DNA of 64,000 nucleotides from Roseivivax halotolerans (GTDB lineage: Bacteria; Pseudomonadota; Alphaproteobacteria; Rhodobacterales; Rhodobacteraceae). The DNA lies in NCBI RefSeq assembly GCF_900115815.1, contig NZ_FOXV01000010.1, positions 60,018-124,017 of the forward strand, given 5' to 3'. Each line of letters opens with the position of its first letter. Position 1 is the first letter of the stretch. A program made the position numbers and the translations under genes. The notes beneath the pieces are model-generated. The model had not been told where the DNA came from, made no database searches, and saw nothing but the letters and a program-made list of their open reading frames with translations. Of the stretch, positions 16,346 to 24,327 are shown piece after piece.

Positions 16346-17101
16346 TCAGCTATCGGAATTCTCGGTTCCGCCGGTCGAGGCCGAGGTCGGCTCGCCGTCA
16401 GGACCGTAGAAGACGATACGCGTTCCTTCCTGAAGGTCAGCCTGCAGCTCGCCATAGGCTTGCTGGCGCACCTGCTGTTCGATTTGCGGGCGGACGTCCT
16501 CAAGCGGCGGCAGCTCGGTCTCGGAATTGGCCGCGATCTCGTCATAGGTGTTCTGAACCGCGTCATCCGTCACTGCCGAGTCGAGTTCGCGCTGCAGATA
16601 GACGCGGACCATCGCGTCCTCGTTCTGCATCTGCTCGTTCTCTTCGGTCATCGCCTGAACGTCTTCGTCCTCGGACAGACCATCGGCTTCAGCCGCATCG
16701 AGCAGCATCTGGCGCATGATGAGCTGCTGAACCGCCATCGGCACAAGGCGCTCCTGAGGTTGCTGGCGCATCTCCTGCGGCATCGCGGCGATCATCGCCA
16801 TGACATCGCCTTGCGTGATCTCGGTGTCATCGACCGTCACGATCAGGCGCTCGGGATCCGCGCTGCCGCCTTCGGCCGTCGCGTTGTCGCCGGACTGGGC
16901 CATGTCCGAGCTGCCGTTGCTCGACGCCTCGTTGCCCTGCCCGTCCGTCGCCGGTGCTTCGGCATTGTCGACGGTGTCTTCCAACTCGCTGGACGTGCCG
17001 TTGTCGGAGCCGGTCGCATCCTGGCTCTGCGCGTAGGCAGCCGTCGAGAAGATGAGTGCGAGCGCCGTCACGGGCGCGGTGATGCCTGTCTTGATACGCA
17101 T
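16346..17101 (-). CDS. Exported SurA-N-like chaperone domain protein lacking a PPIase domain
   Basis: 251 residues. A signal peptide (MRIKTGITAPVTALALIFS, cleavage near AYAQ) is followed by a low-complexity acidic Ser/Asn/Gly linker (about 25-80). A helical region then resembles the N-terminal part of SurA/PpiC-type proteins: VDDTEITQGDVMAMIAAMP, then LVPMAVQQLIMRQMLLDAAEADGL. The parvulin domain expected next is missing and the protein ends in a short tail. The start at 17101 follows a GGAGG site. Likely a periplasmic chaperone-like protein; the role is uncertain. Confidence 0.75.
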   Translation of the reverse strand: MRIKTGITAPVTALALIFSTAAYAQSQDATGSDNGTSSELEDTVDNAEAPATDGQGNEASSNGSSDMAQSGDNATAEGGSADPERLIVTVDDTEITQGDVMAMIAAMPQEMRQQPQERLVPMAVQQLIMRQMLLDAAEADGLSEDEDVQAMTEENEQMQNEDAMVRVYLQRELDSAVTDDAVQNTYDEIAANSETELPPLEDVRPQIEQQVRQQAYGELQADLQEGTRIVFYGPDGEPTSASTGGTENSDS

Positions 17102-17323
17102 AAGTCCTCCTTTGGGGTTCGCTGCGATCACGAAGACAACGAAGCGCGAAAAGCGTCGTTCCATTACAACCAGTCAACCTTGACGCAATCGGAACGCGTG
17201 CGCCGGATACCGCCTAAACACCCAAGAACAGTCAGAATTACAACCTTAGGAAGATTTTTTGAAACTAGCACAACTTAAGATTCGTGGTTTGGACTGTGGG
17301 GGCTGAGATCATGGAGAAAAACC

Positions 17324-18064
17324 ATGCTTAGTCGATTGAGATCTACAAGTTCCGGAATTGCCGTTGCCTTGGCCGCGTCACTCTGCGCGACTGGTGCGGC
17401 CCGCGCCGATGGTCTCGGCATTTCAGCCAATGTCGGCCTTGGAGGAGACAAGGGCATCTCGGCGGATGTCGATGTCGGCTTGGGAGGCTCGAACGGAGTG
17501 AATGCCGGCGTCGATGCCTCTGTCGGAGGCGGCAGCGTCGCGGACGCGGATGTCGATGCCTCCGTCGGCGGCGGCAACGGCGTGAATGCCGATGCCGACG
17601 CCACGGTCGGGGGCGGCAGTGTCGCCGATGCGGATGTCGGCGTATCGATCGGCGGATCAGGCGGTTCTGAAGACCCGGATGACGGCTCTGGTGGGTCCGG
17701 CGGCGGCTCGGACGGCTCCGGCGGCGGCTCTGATGCGCCTGGCGGCGGCCAGAACGACACCGACATGGACAACGCCGTGACCCGCAACTCGATGGACGAG
17801 AGCTCGACGCCGGTGCGTCGCGGCCTTCCGCCGGAGATCGCGGGTATTATCGGCATGCCGGTCTTCACCGCGGACGATGCGTTCATCGGAACCGTTCAGT
17901 CAGCGACGGGCGATATGCTCACGATCGATCTGCGCCGTGGCGGCACGATGGAGCTGATCGGCGGCGTTGCACGCACGAGCGATCAGGGCGTTTTCCTGAT
18001 GGCAAGTCGCGCGCAGCTGGCCGACTACCTGACACGGAGATCGGTACGGTTGTCCATCCGGTGA
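17324..18064 (+). CDS. Secreted Val/Gly/Asp-repeat protein of unknown function
   Basis: 246 residues with a signal peptide (about 1-28, ending ARAD). An imperfect repeat follows (about 30-110), built from units such as GVNAGVDASVGGGS and VADADVDASVGGGN. Next come a Gly/Ser/Asp linker (about 112-145) and a compact C-terminal domain (about 165-246) with PVFTADDAFIGTVQSATGDML, which resembles a PRC-barrel-like strand pattern. The repeat part looks like a repetitive surface or calcium-binding segment, but no known motif such as RTX nonapeptides is exact. It is the last chromosomal gene before the integrated element. Confidence 0.75.
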   Translation: MLSRLRSTSSGIAVALAASLCATGAARADGLGISANVGLGGDKGISADVDVGLGGSNGVNAGVDASVGGGSVADADVDASVGGGNGVNADADATVGGGSVADADVGVSIGGSGGSEDPDDGSGGSGGGSDGSGGGSDAPGGGQNDTDMDNAVTRNSMDESSTPVRRGLPPEIAGIIGMPVFTADDAFIGTVQSATGDMLTIDLRRGGTMELIGGVARTSDQGVFLMASRAQLADYLTRRSVRLSIR

Positions 18065-18148
18065 AGTATCGCCGCGCCGAACGCGATTGACAGTAATGCC
18101 GGGCCTGCGGGCTCGGCATCTCACGGCTTTCACGTTGCGGAGGCGGAA

Positions 18149-18169
18149 TGGTGGGTGATGAGAGACTCG
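18149..18169 (-). repeat. attL: displaced tRNA-Val 3' end
   Basis: 21 bp identical to 33714-33734, corresponding to the tRNA-Val(TAC) sequence from the T loop through the encoded CCA (read on the minus strand, starting CGAGTC and ending CACCCACCA). The identity stops at both edges. The rest of the tRNA is absent here, so this is the attachment-site copy left at the far end of the element. Confidence 0.92.
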
Positions 18170-18243
18170 GAACACCCACTTTAGCCTAGAACGCCATATT
18201 TCATTGTATTATTGGAATTATCTAGCGCGCATTGCTGGGTTTT

Positions 18244-18277
18244 TGCTATACATTTTGAGCGAGCCTGCTATACATTT
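18244..18277 (+). repeat. Left integrase arm-type site pair
   Basis: Two TGCTATACATTT direct repeats at 18244 and 18266, 22 bp apart (about two DNA turns), 75 bp inside attL. The whole 34-bp block matches 33624-33657 at the other end with 3 mismatches. The position and pairing fit arm-binding sites for the tyrosine integrase. They lie in the leader of the integrase gene, so they could also autoregulate it. Confidence 0.7.
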
Positions 18278-18323
18278 GCCCAAAATTAGGTCCCTTTGTG
18301 GGCGAGATTTCAAGGCGGATTCC

Positions 18324-19790
18324 ATGGCAAAAGTGAAGTATGTAACGCGCGCGAAAGATGGCCTCTACCGATACAATCGGCGCGTTCCAGATGACTGCCA
18401 GAAGGCTCTGAGGAAGCGCTTGTGGAACCTGTCGCTAGGCCGGGACTACGACGCGGCGGTACAGCGGGCGGCGAGCCTCCGCCGAGAACATGATGGGATC
18501 ATCGCCCGACTGCGCGACCCCGCGTCAGCGGGGGATGAGAAGGTTCGACTCGGCACCGCGCGGACCTCTGCGCGCATCGCCGAGTTAGAAAACCGGGACG
18601 CGCCGGAAGCTATCGAGGGCGAAGAAGGATCGGTAGAAGAGACACTTGGCGCTCTTTGGCGTCGCATTCCAGATGAAATGACCAGCGCCCAAGACGATCC
18701 AAATGAGTACAAACAGCTCGTCATGATGCAGGCGCTCGCCTTCGGTGACGATAGTCGTTCGGGAGGGCAGACGATTCAGCTTCCCCCGCCAACGGCGACT
18801 GTTGAGCGGATGCAATACGACGCTTATCGAGCGATGCTCACGCAGCGACTGGAGCAACTAGCCCCCCTGCCCGATCACACACCGCCAGAGATGCGGATTT
18901 CGGCCCTGATTGAACAATACATCAAGGTGCAAGCACTACGTCCGAACACTGCGCGCTCATATCGACACATGGTTGAGCGCCTCGTGCGCGCTCACGGAGA
19001 TCACGGCCTTAGGGTCTATGACCGCGATAAATTGCGGCAACACCGCGACGCTCTGGAAGCAGACCCGGCGATAAGCACGCAGTCGGTTGAAAAGCATTTT
19101 GCCCCGCTTAAAGCGCTCTGGCGGTGGGCGGCGGATGAGTACGACGAACTGGCGGAGCTTCAATTCCCGCGCGTTCGCCTGTCCAAGCGCGATACTACCG
19201 TAGAGGAGTCTCGATGGCAGGCATTCAATGATGATGAGGTAAAGCTGGTCTGGAAGGCGCTAAATGAGGCTTGGGGGCCGGACAGCAAGAGCCGCATTCG
19301 GCCCCGTCGCCGGAAATCTTTCCTGATGGCCGTACGCGTAATGCTCTACACCGGGATGCGTCCTGCCGAAGTATTCCAACTGAAGACAGGCGATGTCGAG
19401 AACGGCGTCTTGATGATCCGGCGGACGAAAACCACGCCGCGCAAGCTACCCATATCCAAGCACATATCGGACCTCCCCGACTTTCTCGAAAAGGGCGGCT
19501 TCGAGCGAGAACGGGAATCGAAGACAATCGCCGTTACCATGTCCGACAACTTCACTAAGGTGATACGCGCTGCCGGTCTCAAGAATGACCGACACGTACT
19601 CTACAGCCTTAAGGACACGCTAGTGGATCGCCTACAGCGACAAGACGGAATGACCGACGATATCATCCGAGGCATCATCGGACACGTTATAGGACAAGGC
19701 AAACTGAGGCACTACAAGACACCTTTCGGCGAAACACAACACGGTCGCGCCGCAATGAAGAAGGCGCTCGACGCAATCGAATACTGGTAG
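18324..19790 (+). CDS. int: Tyrosine recombinase (phage-type integrase)
   Basis: 488 residues from the ATG at 18324. An ATG at 18204 would add 40 residues but would run through the arm-site repeats. The N-terminal region begins KYVTRAKDGLYRYNRRVP, which fits an arm-binding domain. A core-binding SAM-like domain follows (about 200-290, with RPNTARSYRHMVERLV), and then the catalytic domain. Arg I is in LYTGMRPAEVFQL, and the Lys lies in RRTKTTPRKLPI. The box II segment reads VLYSLKDTL, where His-x-Leu-Arg is usual. IIGH is followed by the likely Tyr nucleophile in RHYKTPFG. The gene sits beside attL, away from the intact tRNA. Confidence 0.92.
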   Translation: MAKVKYVTRAKDGLYRYNRRVPDDCQKALRKRLWNLSLGRDYDAAVQRAASLRREHDGIIARLRDPASAGDEKVRLGTARTSARIAELENRDAPEAIEGEEGSVEETLGALWRRIPDEMTSAQDDPNEYKQLVMMQALAFGDDSRSGGQTIQLPPPTATVERMQYDAYRAMLTQRLEQLAPLPDHTPPEMRISALIEQYIKVQALRPNTARSYRHMVERLVRAHGDHGLRVYDRDKLRQHRDALEADPAISTQSVEKHFAPLKALWRWAADEYDELAELQFPRVRLSKRDTTVEESRWQAFNDDEVKLVWKALNEAWGPDSKSRIRPRRRKSFLMAVRVMLYTGMRPAEVFQLKTGDVENGVLMIRRTKTTPRKLPISKHISDLPDFLEKGGFERERESKTIAVTMSDNFTKVIRAAGLKNDRHVLYSLKDTLVDRLQRQDGMTDDIIRGIIGHVIGQGKLRHYKTPFGETQHGRAAMKKALDAIEYW

Positions 19791-19959
19791 CCACCAGCCA
19801 CACACCGCGCGCACATATTTGAATTTAAAATTCAGGACGAAATCCCAATTAGTAAAAGGAGAAGCCCCTGCATAGCTTCGGTAGTCGCGCATTTGGCAAC
19901 GATACACCCTACTATGCTTCGATGGCACCACTCTCCTTGATCAAGAAAGCAGTACCTTT

Positions 19960-20664
19960 ATGCGATACTACTACCAGCCCAAAGACCTCCCCAATGAACT
20001 ACGGAAATACTGTGAAGAGTGGAGTACGGGCACCAGATTTATGCATCCTTTTCGCTTTGACCGCCTTCCCTTCTGCAGCGAAACAGATATCCTCACAGAA
20101 ATAAGCGAACAAGAGAACAAGTTTTCAATGGCCATCAATGAAATGGAGTGGACAGAAGCTCTTTATCTGGTTGAAGGCTGGCGGTATAGATTCCAATATT
20201 TGATCCAATCAATTGAGCCCAAGATACCAAGAGATGAAGATGGAGACCGCATTTATTGGACACTCTTTTTCGAAGCATTCCGCAATAGCACAAACCATTT
20301 TCGACAAGAAATCTATATACTTCAAGCGCTCAACTGTCAGCGGAGCAACAAACACGAAACTCTAAACGGTAAAGATCATGCAACATTCAGAAAATTACAA
20401 GGCCCGATTACTGGCTGGCGCGGGGTGAATGCTCCGACAGAGACCGAAGCTACAGAATATATTAAGAGTGGCTTTTCTTGGAGCATCTGCAAGACTAAAG
20501 CCGAGTGGTTCTCAAGAAGATGCACAGAGCAAGATGGAAATGCATTTATAGCGCACGCCCAAATAGAAAAAAATGAAATTGAGGCATATTTTCCAAGTGC
20601 CGGGGAGGGAGAATTTATTGTAATACCATCAAAGAAAAGACAAGTTTATTTTGAAGAGTTGTAA
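19960..20664 (+). CDS. AT-rich cargo gene, possible ADP-ribosyltransferase-fold protein
   Basis: 234 residues, clearly lower in GC than its neighbours. No family is recognised with confidence. The C-terminal half has a spacing like the R-S-E class of ADP-ribosyltransferases: GWRG (Arg154), GFSWS (173-175) followed by an amphipathic AEWFSRR helix, and a final EGEFIVIP (Glu216-x-Glu218). The N-terminal ~120 residues are helical and rich in aromatic residues. There is no signal peptide or membrane segment. It lies next to the integrase, a usual place for satellite or prophage cargo such as toxins and anti-phage genes. The ART assignment is inference from three short motifs. Confidence 0.6.
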   Translation: MRYYYQPKDLPNELRKYCEEWSTGTRFMHPFRFDRLPFCSETDILTEISEQENKFSMAINEMEWTEALYLVEGWRYRFQYLIQSIEPKIPRDEDGDRIYWTLFFEAFRNSTNHFRQEIYILQALNCQRSNKHETLNGKDHATFRKLQGPITGWRGVNAPTETEATEYIKSGFSWSICKTKAEWFSRRCTEQDGNAFIAHAQIEKNEIEAYFPSAGEGEFIVIPSKKRQVYFEEL

Positions 20665-21074
20665 AACAATTTCCAAGACTGCATCAGCCAATCCAAGGAA
20701 ATTGGGGCCAAAAATCCTGCAGCTAGTTCACCGATACATGGCACAGGCTACATCAGTCATTACCTTTCTCACAAAGAGCCGGACTCCACTTCTTAGCGAC
20801 CAATACGATAGACCGATCTTGCACGAATAGCGGCTAACCTCGCGCACCCGACACTCCGGCCCGCATCGCTTCAAATTCTTAAAGGGCCCGCCCTTCCGGC
20901 GGGCCTTTTTTCTTGCCTGAAACCCCGCGTCAGCGGGGCTCGCGACCACCGAGCCAAGGACACCCGAATCAGACCGTGACCCTCTACAAATTTGCGCAGT
21001 TTCAGAATTTGTGATAGCTTGCAACCATAAAGTGACGGATTTAGCAAAATTTCCCGAAAATTGAGGCAAGACAA
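20665..21074. other. 410-bp gene-free stretch with a terminator and promoter-like DNA
   Basis: No convincing reading frame on either strand. It contains a strong terminator (20885-20911), a CCCCGC-GTCA-GCGGGG hairpin (20923-20938), and an AT-rich run before the HTH gene. That run has an inverted repeat CAAATT...AATTTG near 20990-21012, a candidate operator or promoter region. The 220 bp before the terminator could specify a small RNA, but no structure was clear. Confidence 0.5.
20885..20911 (+). terminator. Rho-independent terminator in the element
   Basis: GGCCCGCC (20885-20892) pairs with GGCGGGCC (20898-20905) around a 5-nt loop, followed by six Ts. It is 220 bp after the AT-rich gene and separates it from the replication operon. 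Confidence 0.88.
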
Positions 21075-21617
21075 GTGTATATCTCAACTGAAGAATATGC
21101 GGACGCCGCTAGCGTCTCCGATGCGACCGCATTTCGACGCCTGAAGGGGCTTCCTTATCGCATCCCGACGCGTGGGCGTGGGCGAAAGCATTTTCCGCTC
21201 GCTGCCGCGGTCATGACCTTGAAGGGCAAAGAAGTGGATTCTGGGGCCGTCGACGCCCTGACAGAGGCCGCGCGCGACCTCTTCGGGCATGATCTGTACA
21301 TCGAGCCCGAAGCGCTTCCTATGGCGCACTCATTCGCGGAATGGCTTCCGTCTGAGACCATGCGCGCTCGACTGCGGGCCGCACAGAATTTTTTCACTGT
21401 CGCCGTCGCAAATAGCCGTCTGTGCACCCCGGCCATCGTTCGAAATCTCAGTCCTCTTCGCGAGCTTTTCGCTCTGTGTCCGCCCGTCCTCGTGTGGGTA
21501 CTGACCGGGGGTGAGGCACCCGACATTGACTACATCGCGCCCGCCTTCGCCGTTTCTAGCAATGAAGCGGCCCTTGACCAGTATCACACCCCCATGACCA
21601 TGCAGGAGGCCGCATAA
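21075..21617 (+). CDS. Putative HTH (excisionase/AlpA-like) DNA-binding protein
   Basis: 180 residues. The N-terminus, YISTEEYADAASVSDATAF, followed by RRLKGLPYRIP, has the shape of a short helix-turn-helix with wing, as in excisionase or AlpA-type proteins. The rest is helical with no recognised domain. It is the first gene of a tightly packed plus-strand operon, with the next gene starting at TAATG on its stop. The position is that of the transcriptional activator or excisionase in satellites. The function is inferred. Confidence 0.7.
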   Translation: MYISTEEYADAASVSDATAFRRLKGLPYRIPTRGRGRKHFPLAAAVMTLKGKEVDSGAVDALTEAARDLFGHDLYIEPEALPMAHSFAEWLPSETMRARLRAAQNFFTVAVANSRLCTPAIVRNLSPLRELFALCPPVLVWVLTGGEAPDIDYIAPAFAVSSNEAALDQYHTPMTMQEAA

Positions 21618-22111
21618 TGAGCGACCACACCAATTTTCTGAATATTGTGGACGGCTCTGAAGCAGTCCGCGAACGCTGGGCGGCGCTTGTAAAGCGCACC
21701 GTCACCGAAGCCGCACAGCATGGCGTCCAGCTTGAAGCTGATGACGTGCTGAACCTTCGTTCGGCCCGGATCGCCGCCCTTGGCGCGCCTCTGGATGAAG
21801 ACGAATACGCGGCGGAGCTTCTGAACCTGCCCGCGCTGTCCACTGCCGCTCGCAAGAAGCAGATTGCCGAAGGCGACGAAGAGGCACGGGCGGCGGCAGT
21901 CGCGGACCTGAATCGGGGCAAGGACGTCCACCATTCGCACCGTACAGCACATGCAGCGCGGACGCTGTCCGAGGCACGCGAACTCGGCATCGCGACGCCC
22001 CTTCCGGAACAGGACGAACGGTCCCGCAACGAACGGCTTGAGGCTTTGAAAGACATCAAAGACCCCGCCGAAAGGCTGTCGCTGGCGAGACGCTGGGGGC
22101 TGATCGAATGA
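21617..22111 (+). CDS. Small hypothetical protein of the element, helical
   Basis: 164 residues, highly charged and predicted helical, with a long Glu/Arg/Ala-rich middle (about 60-115). It overlaps the genes on both sides (TAATG before, ATGA after). No family is recognised. Its size, position and charge are reminiscent of small terminase-like or other phage DNA-binding proteins, but nothing in the sequence proves this. Confidence 0.72.
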   Translation: MSDHTNFLNIVDGSEAVRERWAALVKRTVTEAAQHGVQLEADDVLNLRSARIAALGAPLDEDEYAAELLNLPALSTAARKKQIAEGDEEARAAAVADLNRGKDVHHSHRTAHAARTLSEARELGIATPLPEQDERSRNERLEALKDIKDPAERLSLARRWGLIE

Positions 22112-22344
22112 CATTGGAACAGATCGAAACGGCTGTCCGCGCTCAGCGAGGCAGTTGGAAGCCCCTCTTTCGACGCGCGGGATCAGGGTGGCATTGCATC
22201 TTGTACCCGTCTCATATCCTGACCGAGGCCGAATACCAAAAACTGGTCTCTCGCCTGACCGCCCCAAAGAAGTCGCTTGAATTGACAGCGGCTGAACGCA
22301 AACGGAACGCCCTTCGTCATCGCGCCGAGAACAACAATGTCTGA
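22108..22344 (+). CDS. Small hypothetical protein of the element (78 aa)
   Basis: Starts in an ATGA overlap with the previous gene. Basic C-terminus (AAERKRNALRHRAENN), mixed N-terminal half with WKPLFRRAGSGWHCILYP. Not recognised. Coding status is supported by the overlapping-operon layout. Confidence 0.68.
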   Translation: MTLEQIETAVRAQRGSWKPLFRRAGSGWHCILYPSHILTEAEYQKLVSRLTAPKKSLELTAAERKRNALRHRAENNNV

Positions 22345-22594
22345 CTTTGTTGAAGACGGTGTTATGGGCGAAGACGGCTGGGGCTCGCGCTGCTTTAATT
22401 CCGCGAACATGTTCGCCTACGTCGCCGACAAGAAAGAGCGGAAGGCCAAGGCCAAACGCGAACAGGCGCGGCGTGAGCGCTGGCAGCGCGCCATGGCGAT
22501 GCGCGCCGATTGGACACCGGAAGACTTCGCCGCCGAAGAGGCCCGCCTCAGAGCGGAGATCGAAGCTTGGGCGGATCGACGCGATGCAGCGTGA
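22337..22594 (+). CDS. Small hypothetical protein with Lys/Arg/Glu-rich helix (85 aa)
   Basis: Overlaps the gene before it by 8 bp. After a glycine-rich start (GEDGWGSRCFNSANMF) the rest is a single charged helix (about residues 31-85). Not recognised. Confidence 0.65.
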   Translation: MSDFVEDGVMGEDGWGSRCFNSANMFAYVADKKERKAKAKREQARRERWQRAMAMRADWTPEDFAAEEARLRAEIEAWADRRDAA

Positions 22595-22745
22595 CGCCCG
22601 CCTCGCCATGGCCCGATACCGGCGGCGGTGCGAGCTTTGGGCCAACGCTCGGCAGGCCTGCCACGACGATGGGACCTTCCGCACCAATATCGGCCCTATC
22701 GAGCGCGCAATTGCGCGCATCTTGGCCGAAGAAGTCCCGGCCTAG
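22584..22745 (+). CDS. Very small basic hypothetical protein (53 aa)
   Basis: Begins at an ATG inside the 3' end of the previous gene (11-bp overlap) and ends at 22745. The sequence starts MQRDARLAMARYRRRCELW and is arginine-rich and helical. It continues the pattern of overlapping genes; its short length makes it less certain. Confidence 0.5.
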   Translation: MQRDARLAMARYRRRCELWANARQACHDDGTFRTNIGPIERAIARILAEEVPA

Positions 22746-22855
22746 GGCCGGTCAAGAACAGGCGGCGGCTTCCGTCACATGATGATGGGGGTTGTTTTGG
22801 AAAGCGTCCCTCGCTGCCGCCTGCGCCATTACCAACCCCAACGACAGGACAAACA

Positions 22856-23152
22856 ATGCAAACTTTTGCGAACGGGCAGCCCGCCCTCGATAACGACATG
22901 ATTCAAGAGCTGGCAGATAAGCTCAGTGCGCTTGCCCGCCGGGGCGGCGGACGCGGGATGCGCGTCGAGTTCGGCTGGCTGGCTGATGCACTCGGGCCGC
23001 GCATCGCTCGCGCCGCCCTGAAGCGTGCCGGGTTTCGGCGGTGCCCGGAAACGTGGGCCATCGGCGACGGCGACACCCGCCCCGGTCGGTTCACATTTCC
23101 CGAGAGCTTCATCGAGCAGATGGAAGAGATCGTGGACGATTACGCGATGTGA
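22856..23152 (+). CDS. Small hypothetical protein, possible winged-helix (98 aa)
   Basis: Start follows an AGGA site. The order of features is compatible with a small DNA-binding fold: helix (DMIQELADKLSAL), a Gly/Arg-rich turn, helix (WLADALGPRIARAALKRAGF) and a strand pair near TWAIGDGDTRPGRFTF. No named family is recognised. Confidence 0.68.
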   Translation: MQTFANGQPALDNDMIQELADKLSALARRGGGRGMRVEFGWLADALGPRIARAALKRAGFRRCPETWAIGDGDTRPGRFTFPESFIEQMEEIVDDYAM

Positions 23153-23237
23153 CATTTCCCAGCGCCACCCTTGGATGGTGTTGCGGAAGAGTCACAGCCA
23201 CTGTTTCCGGCTTGGGGACAGTGGAGAGGCCGAAAGT

Positions 23238-23302
23238 CAGCTTGAAGCAGAATAGAGGTAATATAGAACCCCATCCGCGATGGGGAAATCAGCTTCAAGC
23301 TG
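23238..23302 (+). ncRNA. Nested stem structure between small genes, candidate RNA element
   Basis: An 11-bp outer stem CAGCTTGAAGC (23238-23248) / GCTTCAAGCTG (23292-23302) encloses a 7-bp hairpin CCCCATC (23269-23275) / GATGGGG (23279-23285). It lies in a gene-free gap, 86 bp after one small gene and 125 bp before the next ribosome-binding site. No T tract follows, so it is not an ordinary terminator. It may be a regulatory leader, a protein-binding RNA or DNA site. Confidence 0.45.
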
Positions 23303-23427
23303 AAAAGGACACGTGCAAATGTTTCTGTCCTCAGATGTGCTAAAATCTCATTAATTTCAGATAGATGACTCCTTTCATGCAGGTGCCTATATTGCCCGGC
23401 ATCGCAGCAAACAAAGGAGGCGAGAAA

Positions 23428-23595
23428 ATGAACGTATTCAACTTTGACGATAGTGACCGCGAGACGGCGCTTATTCTTCTGACTGACCTCATGTCCCGAA
23501 CTGCCCTGCGTTGGGAAACGGTAGGAAGGCGGCGCGAACTGAACCGGCTGGCTTTAAAAGTGGCTGACCTGACCGGCGAAAGCGAGGCGGCGTAA
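23428..23595 (+). CDS. Small hypothetical protein of the element (55 aa)
   Basis: The ATG at 23428 has a strong site (AAAGGAGGCGAGAAA). The product starts MNVFNFDDSDRETALILL and is mainly helical. Its stop overlaps the next start (TAATG). Upstream in-frame Mets lack such a site. Not recognised. Confidence 0.7.
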   Translation: MNVFNFDDSDRETALILLTDLMSRTALRWETVGRRRELNRLALKVADLTGESEAA

Positions 23596-23948
23596 TGGGT
23601 AAGCGAAAGGAACTCAGAAAGCACCTTGGCGCGCGTCTCGGCGTGACCGCGACCGTGGCGCGGTTCGGGATTAAGAACGGATACAAGGGGCCGGAGCCGA
23701 CGATCTTGCTCAAGAACGTTCAAGACGCGGATGGCAACACTCTGACCGATCATCTTTGGTTCAAAAAGGGCAAGAGTTGGGATGCAGCCCAGCCCGGTTG
23801 CAAGGTCAGCTTTTCGGCCCGTGTCGACTCCTACGTCAAGGGCTATCAGGGGCACCGCTGGGACGTCGAACGCACTCAAGAAACCGATTATCGGCTGGTC
23901 TACCCGACGAAAGTGCAGGTGACGCAGGCGGAAAAGGAGGTGGCGTAA
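23595..23948 (+). CDS. Hypothetical protein, possible OB-fold (117 aa)
   Basis: Strand-rich sequence with a Lys/Arg-rich start (MGKRKELRKHLGARL), then VTATVARFGIKNGY, TILLKNVQDADGN, KVSFSARVDSYVKGYQG, a pattern compatible with a small single-strand-binding or other OB-type barrel. This would suit its place just before the primase-helicase. The fold is inferred, not matched to a named family. Confidence 0.68.
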   Translation: MGKRKELRKHLGARLGVTATVARFGIKNGYKGPEPTILLKNVQDADGNTLTDHLWFKKGKSWDAAQPGCKVSFSARVDSYVKGYQGHRWDVERTQETDYRLVYPTKVQVTQAEKEVA

Positions 23949-24136
23949 TGGAAAACGACGCGACCATCGAAGCCGCTCGCACTGCCCTTGTGGCTATGAA
24001 CTGGGACGGCTTCGACCCGCGCCCAGTGGCAGGCCTGATTTTTGCGATCACCGACGAACTGGAAGCGGCAGGACATTCCCGCAGGGACGTGACGCTGATG
24101 CTCAGGAAGATGAGTGAGCTGTTACCCGAGTTGTAA
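23948..24136 (+). CDS. Small hypothetical helical protein (62 aa)
   Basis: Begins at TAATG on the previous stop. Predicted three-helix peptide with AGLIFAITDELEAAGHSRRDV. Last gene of the overlapping set before a 191-bp gap and the primase-helicase. Not recognised. Confidence 0.65.
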   Translation: MENDATIEAARTALVAMNWDGFDPRPVAGLIFAITDELEAAGHSRRDVTLMLRKMSELLPEL

Positions 24137-24157
24137 ACTTCCCTCGACCGGTGAAGG

Positions 24158-24171
24158 CCCGCGTTAGCGGG
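24158..24171 (+). repeat. CCCGC-GTTA-GCGGG hairpin
   Basis: Perfect 5-bp stem with GTTA loop in the leader of the primase-helicase. One of several hairpins in the element that share a GTCA or GTTA loop (also 18518-18533, 20923-20938, 27519-27536, 29737-29752 and 30854-30867). Confidence 0.55.
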
Positions 24172-24327
24172 ACGGCTCTGCCGTCGGTGCTGCGGGCTTC
24201 ACAACAAATATACGGGGCGGCAGGCTTGTCTGTTTTCTGCTGCCGCCCGTCGTCTCACAGGATGAGGCCGAATGAACAGTCCAGAAGGAGAAATTATGGC
24301 ACCTTGACTGTATCGGAGAGCAAACAC

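Noticed and set aside
13394..16409. Long plus frames opposite dctM, dctQ and dctP
   Set aside because: Arg/Asp/His-rich composition typical of shadows. The TRAP genes on the minus strand are unmistakable.
18149..18169. A second tRNA-Val gene at the left end of the element
   Set aside because: Only the 3' 21 bp match; no anticodon or D arm is present.
22785..22910. Short frame starting ATGATGGGGGTTG before the 98-aa gene
   Set aside because: No convincing ribosome-binding site, and it overlaps a better-supported gene start.
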